Below, in pieces: positions 52,928 to 62,516 of a stretch of DNA of 64,000 nt. The stretch spans positions 3,906,001 through 3,970,000 of the forward strand of contig NZ_VFMS01000001.1 of assembly GCF_006715165.1 (NCBI RefSeq), given 5' to 3'. The translations under genes and the position numbers were made by a program. This DNA is from Arthrobacter sp. SLBN-122 (lineage in GTDB: Bacteria > Actinomycetota > Actinomycetes > Actinomycetales > Micrococcaceae). The stretch's first letter is position 1. Every line of letters starts with the position of its first letter. Below the pieces are notes generated by a model, which was not told the origin of the DNA, did not search any database, and worked only from the letters and a program-made list of their open reading frames with translations.

Positions 52928-54142
52928 GTGCTGAAAATTGGACTGACGGGCGGGATCGCATCAGGGAAATCGGTGGTGGCAGCGCGGCTGCGGGAACGCG
53001 GTGCCGTGCTGGTGGACGCGGATGCCCTGGCACGGGAAGTGGTTGAGCCGGGAACCGAAGGGCTGCACCGGATTGTGGAGGAGTTTGGCGCGGACATGCT
53101 CGACGGCGGCGGGCGGCTTGACCGGGCACGGCTCGGCGCGGCGGTGTTCGGCAACCAGGAGCGGCTGGCTGCGCTGAACGCCATCGTCCACCCCCTGGTC
53201 CGTGCCCGCGCCGCAGCCATCACGGCAGCGGCGCCGGAGGACGGGATCGTGGTCCAGGACATCCCCCTGCTGGTGGAGACGGGGCAGGGGAGTGCCTTCC
53301 ACCTGGTGCTGGTGGTGGACGCCCCGGAGGACGTGCGGCTGCAGCGCATGCAGGAGTTGCGCGGCATGACAGCGGAAGCGGCACGTTCACGGATGGCCGC
53401 GCAGGCCACGCGCGAGGCGCGGCTGGCCGCTGCCGACGTCGTCCTGGACAACTCAGGGACGGTGCAGCAGCTGCTTGACCAGGTGGACAGGCTTTGGGGC
53501 GGGCGGCTGGTGCCTTTTGCCCGCAACCTCGCGGCGGGGACCCGCGCCCCGCGGAAAGGGGGACCGGTGCTGGAGCCGTACCGGCCGGTATGGGCGCAGC
53601 AGGCCACGAGGATTGCGGCCCGGCTGGCGGCGTCCGCACCCGGACTCATCCTGGCCGTGGACCACATCGGCTCCACCTCCGTTCCCGGCCTGGCCGCCAA
53701 GGATGTGATCGACCTGCAGGTTGCGGTGCCGGACCTGGAGGCAGCGGCCAGGATCGCTCCGCTCCTGGCTGCTGCCGGTTTCCCGGCGGTGCGGGGGATC
53801 GAATCCGACACCCCGAAGCCCAGCGCTGCCGATCAGTCCGAATGGCTGAAGCGGTTCCACGCCAACGCCGACCCCTGCCGTCCCGTGAACGTGCATGTCC
53901 GGGCGGCCGGCTCGGCCGGATGGCGTTATGCCCTGATGTTCCGGGACTGGCTGCGGAACGATCCCTCCGCGCTCAGGCTTTACGCGGCACACAAGGCCGG
54001 GCTGGCAGCGCGCTTTGCCGGCGCGGACACCACCAGCGGATACGCAGAAGCCAAGGAACCCTGGTTCACGGGCGTGGCATGGCCGCGGATGTCCGCCTGG
54101 GCGGAGGCAACCGGGTGGGTGCCGCCGTCGTACGCCTCCTGA
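52928..54142 (+). CDS. coaE: CoaE-GrpB fusion: dephospho-CoA kinase with UPF0157 domain
   Basis: This 404-residue protein has an N-terminal kinase with P loop GLTGGIASGKS at residues ~5-15 and DADALAREVVEPG, which phosphorylates dephospho-CoA in the last step of CoA synthesis. From about residue 210 it continues as a GrpB/UPF0157 domain (HIGSTSVPGLAAKDVIDLQVAV), related to nucleotidyltransferases. This fusion is typical of Actinobacteria. TAGGCT lies 6 nt before the GTG start (52916-52921). Confidence 0.95.
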   Translation: MLKIGLTGGIASGKSVVAARLRERGAVLVDADALAREVVEPGTEGLHRIVEEFGADMLDGGGRLDRARLGAAVFGNQERLAALNAIVHPLVRARAAAITAAAPEDGIVVQDIPLLVETGQGSAFHLVLVVDAPEDVRLQRMQELRGMTAEAARSRMAAQATREARLAAADVVLDNSGTVQQLLDQVDRLWGGRLVPFARNLAAGTRAPRKGGPVLEPYRPVWAQQATRIAARLAASAPGLILAVDHIGSTSVPGLAAKDVIDLQVAVPDLEAAARIAPLLAAAGFPAVRGIESDTPKPSAADQSEWLKRFHANADPCRPVNVHVRAAGSAGWRYALMFRDWLRNDPSALRLYAAHKAGLAARFAGADTTSGYAEAKEPWFTGVAWPRMSAWAEATGWVPPSYAS

Positions 54143-54222
54143 GGCAGGAACCCGGACGGGCGGCTGTTCGCCTGTAACGGACGGGCCCGCCCACTGTCGG
54201 TGCCCGGTTGTAGATTAGATCC

Positions 54223-56322
<2,100 letters not shown>

Positions 56323-56335
56323 GGACGGCGCCCGT

Positions 56336-56367
56336 TCCACGCAGGCTCGCATCTCCACGCAGGCTCG
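56336..56367 (+). repeat. 14-bp direct repeat after uvrB
   Basis: TCCACGCAGGCTCG occurs at 56336-56349 and 56354-56367, with an 18-bp period, directly between the uvrB stop and its terminator. No function is evident. Confidence 0.6.
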
Positions 56368-56376
56368 GACCGCAGA

Positions 56377-56407
56377 ACGGCGGGCACCCACCCGGGGTGC
56401 CCGCCGT
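56377..56407. terminator. Bidirectional terminator between uvrB and the sugar-binding gene
   Basis: A 13-bp perfect stem (ACGGCGGGCACCC / GGGTGCCCGCCGT) with a 5-nt loop sits between the convergent stops. A short T run (CGTTTCC) follows on the plus strand. Confidence 0.8.
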
Positions 56408-56435
56408 CGTGCGTTTCCGTACTATGCTGCGGCCT

Positions 56436-57761
56436 TTACTTCCTGGCCGAGTCGATCATTCCCTTTGCTTCCTGCATCAGGCCCTTGGCTGCATCAGCGG
56501 GGGATTTGCGGTCAAACAGGACATCGGTGCTGTACCGCTGGATCAGCGCCTGCACCCCGGAGGAACCGGTGGGAGGCACCGGCGGACCGCTCTTCAGATC
56601 CGGCTTGATGTCCTTCAGGAACGCCGCTGCTGCTTTGTCCGCGGGTGTAAGCAGCGGGTCAATTGCGGTCTGGACTTCGGAGTTGGTGGGGAAGCCGCGC
56701 TCGGTCAGGATGGTCTTGGCCGCATCCAGGTTATTGAGCATGTAGTTGACCACTTCGGCGGCTTCCTTCGGGTGCTTGCTGCGCGAGGAAACCGACCAGA
56801 ACATTGACGGCTTGTAGGACATGCCGTTCTCCTTGGCGCTGCCGCTGGAGCTGGGCGCGCGGAGGATCTTTACGTCCGTCTTCAATGCTGACTGGAGCGC
56901 GTTCACCTGGTTGGTCCACCACCAGGACATGGCCGTCTTGCCGGTGGCGAACAGGGTCTGTTCCACGGGGGCGCTGATGTCCTCGGTGGCAATGTTGGCC
57001 GGCGGAGCCGCATTTTGGTTGCGCAGGTTCAGCACGTTCTGGAAGAAGGACGTGGCGGTGTCTTCCTTGAAGCCCAGGCCTCCGTCCTCGGAGTACAGCG
57101 ACTCGCCGTGCTGCATGGCCCAGGTGTTCAGGTCGGAGTCGGTCAAAGAGTAGGAACTGCCGTAATTTGTCTGGCCGGCCTTGCCCGCGGCCGCTGCGAT
57201 CTGGGCGGCGGTCCTCGTGTAGTCGTCCCAGGTCCAGGTCTTGTCATCCGGGATGGGAACTCCGTAGTCCTGGAACATCTTGGTGTTGATCATCACCGCC
57301 TTGGCATTCTGGCCGGTGCTCAGGCCGTATTGTTTGCCGCTGACCTGACCGGATTTGAGGGCGTCCTGGTCGATTTTGGACGTATCGATGTTTCCCTGCT
57401 TGGACAGGTCCAGCAGTGCGCCCCGGCCACCGTACTCGGCAATGTAGGCCTGGTCCATCTGGATCACGTCGGGCGAATCGTTGGCCGCCGTGGTGGTGGC
57501 CAGTTTGTCCCAGTAACTGGTCCACACTCCTGGCTCAGCCTGGATCTTGATGTTGGGGTGCGACGCCTGGAATGCATCGATCACCTGTTGTGTCTGCTTG
57601 TTCCGCAGGTCGTTCCCCCACCAGGTGAAGCGGACGGTGACGTTTCCACCGCTGTCGGACGACGGCGACGGGGAGGATGAGCAGCCGCTGGCCAGCATGG
57701 CCAGCGCGGCGGCGGTGGCAAGGGCTTTGACCACCATGCCAGTGCGATGAGGAGTCTTCAT
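56436..57761 (-). CDS. ABC sugar-binding lipoprotein, orphan
   Basis: This 441-residue solute-binding protein is of the extracellular sugar-binding family 1. It has a lipoprotein signal with lipobox LASGC (Cys about residue 27), then RFTWWGNDLRNKQTQQVIDAF, DVIQMDQAYIAEYGGRG and a C-terminal helical lobe. I start at ATG 57761 with AAGG 7 nt upstream. No permease or ATPase gene is adjacent, so it must share those of another system. Two LacI-type operators lie upstream, which fits sugar-dependent control. Confidence 0.88.
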   Translation of the reverse strand: MKTPHRTGMVVKALATAAALAMLASGCSSSPSPSSDSGGNVTVRFTWWGNDLRNKQTQQVIDAFQASHPNIKIQAEPGVWTSYWDKLATTTAANDSPDVIQMDQAYIAEYGGRGALLDLSKQGNIDTSKIDQDALKSGQVSGKQYGLSTGQNAKAVMINTKMFQDYGVPIPDDKTWTWDDYTRTAAQIAAAAGKAGQTNYGSSYSLTDSDLNTWAMQHGESLYSEDGGLGFKEDTATSFFQNVLNLRNQNAAPPANIATEDISAPVEQTLFATGKTAMSWWWTNQVNALQSALKTDVKILRAPSSSGSAKENGMSYKPSMFWSVSSRSKHPKEAAEVVNYMLNNLDAAKTILTERGFPTNSEVQTAIDPLLTPADKAAAAFLKDIKPDLKSGPPVPPTGSSGVQALIQRYSTDVLFDRKSPADAAKGLMQEAKGMIDSARK

Positions 57762-57801
57762 TGACCAACCTTGACTTTCTGGGACGGACACCGGGAAAGC
57801 A

Positions 57802-57819
57802 TGAGAAAGCGTTTTCTCA
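57802..57819. promoter_or_regulatory. LacI-type operator 1
   Basis: TGAGAAAGCGTTTTCTCA is palindromic at 16 of 18 positions, 41 bp upstream of the sugar-binding gene start. The GC centre and A/T flanks match LacI-family operators. Confidence 0.6.
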
Positions 57820-57867
57820 CCCGGAAGAGATTATTTCAACCCCTTCTGAAGGCGTCAACGGTTTTGC

Positions 57868-57881
57868 GGAAAACGTTATCC
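57868..57881. promoter_or_regulatory. LacI-type operator 2
   Basis: GGAAAACGTTATCC is palindromic at 12 of 14 positions, centred on AACGTT. Its centre is 64 bp from that of operator 1, about six helical turns, so looping between them is possible. Confidence 0.5.
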
Positions 57882-57954
57882 AAGCGGTCCGGCCGGGCTG
57901 TCTGCCGGATCTCCGGGCGCGCGCCGCCACGTGGCTGGGGTACAGTTATAGGCA

Positions 57955-58098
57955 CGTAGGGGAGTATCCCAAGCGCTACGATCGTCAACACGCAGGGCAC
58001 AGTTGCCCCGCCGGGCGTAGCGGGCCGCCACATCAGCACCAAGTGCACAGGCTGGCCGGAGAGACTTACACCATTCTTGTGTACCCTGCGAAAGGCTG
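57955..58098 (+). ncRNA. Manganese riboswitch (yybP-ykoY type) in the terC leader
   Basis: Conserved riboswitch parts are seen in order: GGGGAGTA (57959-57966), CGTCAACAC (57983-57991), then GGAGAGACTTAC (58058-58069). A closing P1 pairs CGTAGGG (57955-57961) with CCCTGCG (58084-58090). The ribosome binding site AAAGG (58091-58095) follows immediately. The gene controlled is terC, a known target of this class. Ligand is inferred from class. Confidence 0.8.
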
Positions 58099-58102
58099 CC
58101 CT

Positions 58103-59131
58103 GTGCTTGATTTGCCCCTTTGGTTTGAGGTTGGCTCGTTTGTCGTCCTCGGCCTGATACTCCTGATCGATCTCCTCCTGGTGGTCCGGCGGCCGCACGA
58201 ACCGTCCATGAAGGAAGCCGGCCTGTGGGTGGCCTTCTACGTCACCTTGGCCCTGGCCTTCGCCGGTGCCATGTTTGCTTTCACCGGTCCGGAGTTCGGC
58301 AGCCAGTTCGTGGCCGGCTGGGTCACGGAATACAGCCTCAGCATCGACAACCTGTTCGTCTTCATCATCATCATGGCCAGGTTCTCGGTCCCCCGGAAAT
58401 ACCAGCAGGAAGTGCTGATGGTGGGAATCATCATCGCCCTGATCCTGCGCGGCATCTTCATCATGCTCGGCGCCATCGTCATCGAACAGTTCAGCTGGGT
58501 CTTCTACATCTTCGGTGCGTTCCTGCTGTGGACGGCCTGGAAGCAGGCCCAGGACGAAGGCGAAGAGGAAGAGGACCGGGAGAACCCGCTGATCGCCAGG
58601 ATCCGCAAGGTCATCCCCATGTCGGAGAAGTTCGACGCCGGCAAGCTGCGTACCACGGTCAACGGCAAGAAGGTCTTCACCCCGATGGTGATCGTCTTCA
58701 TCACCATCGGCCTCACGGACCTGCTGTTCGCGGTGGACTCCATTCCCGCCATCTTCGGCCTGACCCAGAGCCCCTTCATTGTCTTCACGGCCAACCTGTT
58801 CGCCCTGATGGGCCTGCGGCAGCTGTACTTCCTGCTCGGGGGCCTGATGAACCGGCTGATCTACCTGAAGCACGCCCTGTCCTTCATCCTTGCGTTCATC
58901 GGCGTCAAGCTTGTCCTGCATGCCATGCACGTCAACGAACTGCCCTTTATCAACGGCGGGCAGCACATCGAATGGGCTCCTGAGATCCCCACCTTTGTCT
59001 CCCTGGCCGTGATCGTGGGCACCATCATCATCGCCGTGGTCGCCAGCCTGCTCAGCTCCAAGGCCCAGCTTGCCAAGATCGATCCCCGGCTTGAGGAAGA
59101 CGCGCGCAAGAGCCACAGCGACGTCGAGTAG
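58103..59131 (+). CDS. TerC-family membrane protein, probable Mn2+ exporter
   Basis: This 342-residue polytopic protein of the TerC/Alx family has about nine membrane segments (first one LWFEVGSFVVLGLILLIDLLLVV). Signatures are SLSIDNLFVFIIIMARF and LTDLLFAVDSIPAIFGLT, each with an Asp inside the membrane, likely ion ligands. An acidic cytosolic loop (QDEGEEEEDRE) lies between. AAAGG lies 7 nt before the GTG start. It is preceded by a Mn riboswitch, so manganese export under excess Mn is likely. Confidence 0.9.
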   Translation: MLDLPLWFEVGSFVVLGLILLIDLLLVVRRPHEPSMKEAGLWVAFYVTLALAFAGAMFAFTGPEFGSQFVAGWVTEYSLSIDNLFVFIIIMARFSVPRKYQQEVLMVGIIIALILRGIFIMLGAIVIEQFSWVFYIFGAFLLWTAWKQAQDEGEEEEDRENPLIARIRKVIPMSEKFDAGKLRTTVNGKKVFTPMVIVFITIGLTDLLFAVDSIPAIFGLTQSPFIVFTANLFALMGLRQLYFLLGGLMNRLIYLKHALSFILAFIGVKLVLHAMHVNELPFINGGQHIEWAPEIPTFVSLAVIVGTIIIAVVASLLSSKAQLAKIDPRLEEDARKSHSDVE

Positions 59132-59158
59132 GCCCGCCCTCTCATTCAAGCCCCGGAA

Positions 59159-59186
59159 GATCCCGGCCGCCTGCGCGGCCGGGATC
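59159..59186 (+). terminator. Terminator of terC
   Basis: A perfect 12-bp stem (GATCCCGGCCGC / GCGGCCGGGATC) with loop CTGC is followed by CCGCCTTTT. It lies 27 bp after the terC stop. Confidence 0.85.
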
Positions 59187-59263
59187 CCGCCTTTTAAACC
59201 CCTCCAGGAGGCAGCGGACCAAAACCCCTGTGGCACCCGCCGCCGCGGGACTAGGCTCTGAAC

Positions 59264-60655
59264 ATGGCCCGCACCCTTGTGATGGAGCAGGACGTGCGCC
59301 ATGTGCAGCGGCGCACAGTCGTGCTTCTGAGCGTGGCCCAGGTTTTCAGTGGACTCGGGACTGGATCAACCGTGTCCATCGGCTCAATCCTGGCCGTGGA
59401 GCTTTCCGGTTCCAGCGCGTGGGCCGGTTCCGTGGCGACCGTCATGACCCTTGGGGCCTCGGCCGCGGCGCTGCCGCTGGCATCACTTGCCGAGCGGCGT
59501 GGACGCCGGGCCGGCCAGGTGGCCGGTCTCTCAGCGGCGTTGGCAGGCGCCGTGCTGATGGTGCTGGCCGTTGTCTCCGGCCTCTTCGTCCTGTTGCTCC
59601 TGGGATCCGCGGGCATCGGCGTGGGCACGGCCGCCAGCCTGCAGGCAAGGTTTGCCGCCGTCGACCTCGCCGCGGCCGAGCACCGCGGGCGGGCATTGTC
59701 CACCGTCGTCTGGGCGGTAACTGTGGGCGCGGTGGCCGGGCCCAACCTGATCCAGCCGGGTGCAGCCGTGGGAGCAGCGCTGGGCCTGCCGCCGGTCGCC
59801 GGCCCGTTCGTGATTTCGGGCGCCGGGCTCCTTATTGCCACGGTGATCCTGTTCACGGGCCTTCGCCCGGACCCGCTGCTGCTGGCCCGCCAACGTGCCG
59901 GGGCCAACGCTGCCGGGGTTGTCCCGCTGGCAGGGCCAGCCCCCGCAGGAGGAGTGCCGGCCGGGGTTCCTGCCGCCCCTGCCACTGCCGCGGGGCCCGC
60001 AGTGGCGCCTGTCCGGGGCTCGCTTGCCCGCGGGCTGCGCGCCATCAGGGGCTCGCGGACAGCCCTGCTGGCGGTGGCCGGCGTCGTGGCCGCGCACGCG
60101 ATGATGGTCGGCGTGATGTCCATGACGCCGCTGCACCTCCAGCACCTGGTGGAAGGGTCGGGACCACATGCAGGGCATGTTGCGGAGGGGGACGTGCTGG
60201 TCATCATCGGCTTCACCATTTCGCTGCACATCGCCGGGATGTTTGCGCTCTCCCCGGTCATGGGCTGGCTGACCGACCGGGCAGGCAGGATGGAAACCAT
60301 CGTGATCGGTTTCACCGTGCTGATCGCGGCCGTGGCTGTTGCCGGGTTCGGCCAGTCCTCCACCACGGCAGTGGCCGTGGGGCTGGTCCTGCTGGGCATG
60401 GGCTGGTCTGCGGCGACGATCTCGGGCTCCACGCTGCTGGCCGAAAGCGTGGGGCAGGACGCCCGGGTGGCGGTCCAGGGTGTCTCCGACATGCTGATGG
60501 GTGCCGCCGGTGCCGTGGGCGGCGCCGTGTCCGGTTTGGTCCTGGGCTTCGCGGGCTACCTTGGCCTGAACCTGTTGGGCGGAGCCATCGGGGCGGCAGT
60601 CCTGGCCGCCGCGGTCCTCACGCGCCTGTCACACCGGCAGTCAGCGGCCGCCTGA
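59264..60655 (+). CDS. MFS transporter
   Basis: This 463-residue transporter has about twelve membrane segments (starting TVVLLSVAQVFSGLGTGSTVSIGSILAVEL) and the loop SLAERRGRRAGQ after helix 2. The middle loop is Pro/Ala-rich (PLAGPAPAGGVPAGVPAAP), low in complexity. Drug- or metabolite-type substrates are possible; none is indicated. TAGGCT lies 6 nt before the ATG (59252-59257). Its 3' end overlaps the convergent hydrolase gene by 15 bp. Confidence 0.83.
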   Translation: MARTLVMEQDVRHVQRRTVVLLSVAQVFSGLGTGSTVSIGSILAVELSGSSAWAGSVATVMTLGASAAALPLASLAERRGRRAGQVAGLSAALAGAVLMVLAVVSGLFVLLLLGSAGIGVGTAASLQARFAAVDLAAAEHRGRALSTVVWAVTVGAVAGPNLIQPGAAVGAALGLPPVAGPFVISGAGLLIATVILFTGLRPDPLLLARQRAGANAAGVVPLAGPAPAGGVPAGVPAAPATAAGPAVAPVRGSLARGLRAIRGSRTALLAVAGVVAAHAMMVGVMSMTPLHLQHLVEGSGPHAGHVAEGDVLVIIGFTISLHIAGMFALSPVMGWLTDRAGRMETIVIGFTVLIAAVAVAGFGQSSTTAVAVGLVLLGMGWSAATISGSTLLAESVGQDARVAVQGVSDMLMGAAGAVGGAVSGLVLGFAGYLGLNLLGGAIGAAVLAAAVLTRLSHRQSAAA

Positions 60656-61915
60656 CCGCACCATGCCCAGCAGGCGCGCGAAGATCCGTTCACCGTCGTC
60701 GGCGATTCCGTCGTGGTGGAAGTCGGCCGTCTCCCAGACCTGCAGCCCGCGCACCGCTGCTGCAGTCCGCAGGGAAAGGTCCCGGTCCACGTAGATGTCG
60801 TCTGAGTAAACCGCCGCTGCGACGGGAACAGTGTTCGCCGCCAATGCCCCAGGGTCATACAGCGGCGTCCAGTCCTGCTTGGCGGCCAGCAGCTCCGCCA
60901 CGTCCCGCAGCGGCCGGAGGGCGGGGTCCTGCTCGAAGTACCACGGGTACACCATCTCGCCCGTAAGCAGCAGGGGATCGGCATCCGGCCGGAACCACGG
61001 GTTCTCGCCGAGCATCCGCCAGGCGGACCAATTGGTTGCCTCGCCCTGGCCGTAGATGGATTCGTGCATCAGCGCGTACAGCGGATTGGAGCGGCGGGAA
61101 ACCACGCTCTGGAGCTGCTCCAGGAACGCATCGGAGAGCCGGGGTCCGGCGGCTGTGTCAATAAAGGCGTCCTCAAGCAGGTAGTGGAGGCCGTCCACGC
61201 GTGTGTTGCCGCCCAGGAACGCCCCGGCCATCTGGAACCGTTCCACGGTGAGGGGCCCGCCGTCGGGCAGGAATTCCGGTGTGGAGCGCAGGTGGTGGGC
61301 GATCCGCTCCACAACTTCCCTGTCCTCGGGATACCAGCGGAAGTACTCATCGTTGCGGGCAGCCACCCGCTGGTACGTGGCACGGTACACGTCATCCGCA
61401 CTGCCGGTGAGCGGGGCAAGCCCGCCCGTGACCAGGGCTTCGCGCAGGCCCTCCGGCGCCAATGACAGGTAGGTGAGCGCGCAGAAGCCCCCGTAGCTCT
61501 GGCCGTAGATGGTCCAGGGCGGTGAGTCCAGCGCCCGGCGGATCAGTTCCGCGTCCGCCACGATCGAGTCGGCCCTGAAGTGCTGCAGGTAGGCGGCCTG
61601 CTCCACTGCGGTTCCGCGGGCGGGCAGGGTGGCCCGGTCCAGGGGTGTGGAGAGCCCGGTGCCGCGCTGGTCAAGCATCAGGATGCGGAAGTCCTGTGCT
61701 GCGGCCTTGCCCCATCCGCCCAGGGAACCCCATCTGTTGCCTCGGCCGCCCGGGCCGCCCTGCAGGAAGAGGAGCCACGGCAGCTGCGACGCGGCCTCTT
61801 CACTGTGCCCGGCTGAGACATACTCCCGGGCAAATACGGTGATGGTTTCCGCGGAGCCGTTCATTGAAGCGGAATGGTCCAGGGGCACCGTGAAGTAGTG
61901 CTCCACTGTGCGCAT
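60641..61915 (-). CDS. Proline iminopeptidase-like alpha/beta hydrolase (S33)
   Basis: This 424-residue S33-family peptidase has the oxyanion region FLQGGPGGRGNRWG and nucleophile elbow YGQSYGGFC (Ser), with a His in ETADFHHDGIADDGERIF near the end. The N terminus MRTVEHYFTVPLDHSA is typical. Release of N-terminal residues from peptides is expected. ATG 61915 is my choice; GTG 61987 just after the GNAT stop would add 24 residues and might be coupled to it. Confidence 0.88.
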   Translation of the reverse strand: MRTVEHYFTVPLDHSASMNGSAETITVFAREYVSAGHSEEAASQLPWLLFLQGGPGGRGNRWGSLGGWGKAAAQDFRILMLDQRGTGLSTPLDRATLPARGTAVEQAAYLQHFRADSIVADAELIRRALDSPPWTIYGQSYGGFCALTYLSLAPEGLREALVTGGLAPLTGSADDVYRATYQRVAARNDEYFRWYPEDREVVERIAHHLRSTPEFLPDGGPLTVERFQMAGAFLGGNTRVDGLHYLLEDAFIDTAAGPRLSDAFLEQLQSVVSRRSNPLYALMHESIYGQGEATNWSAWRMLGENPWFRPDADPLLLTGEMVYPWYFEQDPALRPLRDVAELLAAKQDWTPLYDPGALAANTVPVAAAVYSDDIYVDRDLSLRTAAAVRGLQVWETADFHHDGIADDGERIFARLLGMVRSGGR

Positions 61916-61979
61916 GCCACGGAACTCATGCCGGGCCCTGATCTCATGCCCGACCGCGGTGGCCTGGCCCTGCCGCGCG

Positions 61980-62495
61980 TCACCCACGGGAGGAAGCGGG
62001 AAGGGACGTGCGGGACGGTGCCCGGCCGAACTGGTCCAGCGCTTCGCCGGTCAGCCTGAAGGTGGACCAGCCATCCATGGGGCGGGCGCCAAGGCGGCGG
62101 TAGAAATTGATGGAAGGTTCATTCCAGTCCAGCACGCTCCATTCCACCCGTGCATAGCCGTTTTCGAGGGCGATGGCGGCAAGGTGCTGGAGCAGGGCCT
62201 TGCCGTGTCCTTCGCCGCGGGCTTCCGGACTGACGTACAGGTCTTCGAGGTAGATCCCGTGCACGCCTTCCCAGGTGGAGTAGTTCAGGAACCACAGCGC
62301 GAACCCCTGCACCTCGCCGGCCGCGTTTTCAGCCATGGCTGCGAAGACGCGGGGGTTCGCGCCGAAGAGCACCTGCTCCAGCCGTTCGGGGGTGTTCCGG
62401 ACGGCGTCGGGTTCCTTCTCGTAATGGGCCAGTTCATGGATCATGCGGAGGATGGCGGGCACGTCATGCGGGGTTGCGGGGCGGATTACACTCAT
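61980..62495 (-). CDS. GNAT acetyltransferase (SSAT-like)
   Basis: This 171-residue protein begins MSVIRPATPHDVPAILRMIHELAHYEK, close to spermidine/diamine acetyltransferases. The acetyl-CoA loop is SPEARGEGHGKAL, followed by NGYARVEWSVLDWNEPSINFYRRLGA. TAAGCT lies 6 nt before the ATG (62502-62507 on the minus strand). It sits upstream of the hydrolase gene. Confidence 0.87.
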   Translation of the reverse strand: MSVIRPATPHDVPAILRMIHELAHYEKEPDAVRNTPERLEQVLFGANPRVFAAMAENAAGEVQGFALWFLNYSTWEGVHGIYLEDLYVSPEARGEGHGKALLQHLAAIALENGYARVEWSVLDWNEPSINFYRRLGARPMDGWSTFRLTGEALDQFGRAPSRTSLPASSRG

Positions 62496-62516
62496 TGTTC
62501 GAGCTTACCGCCGGCG

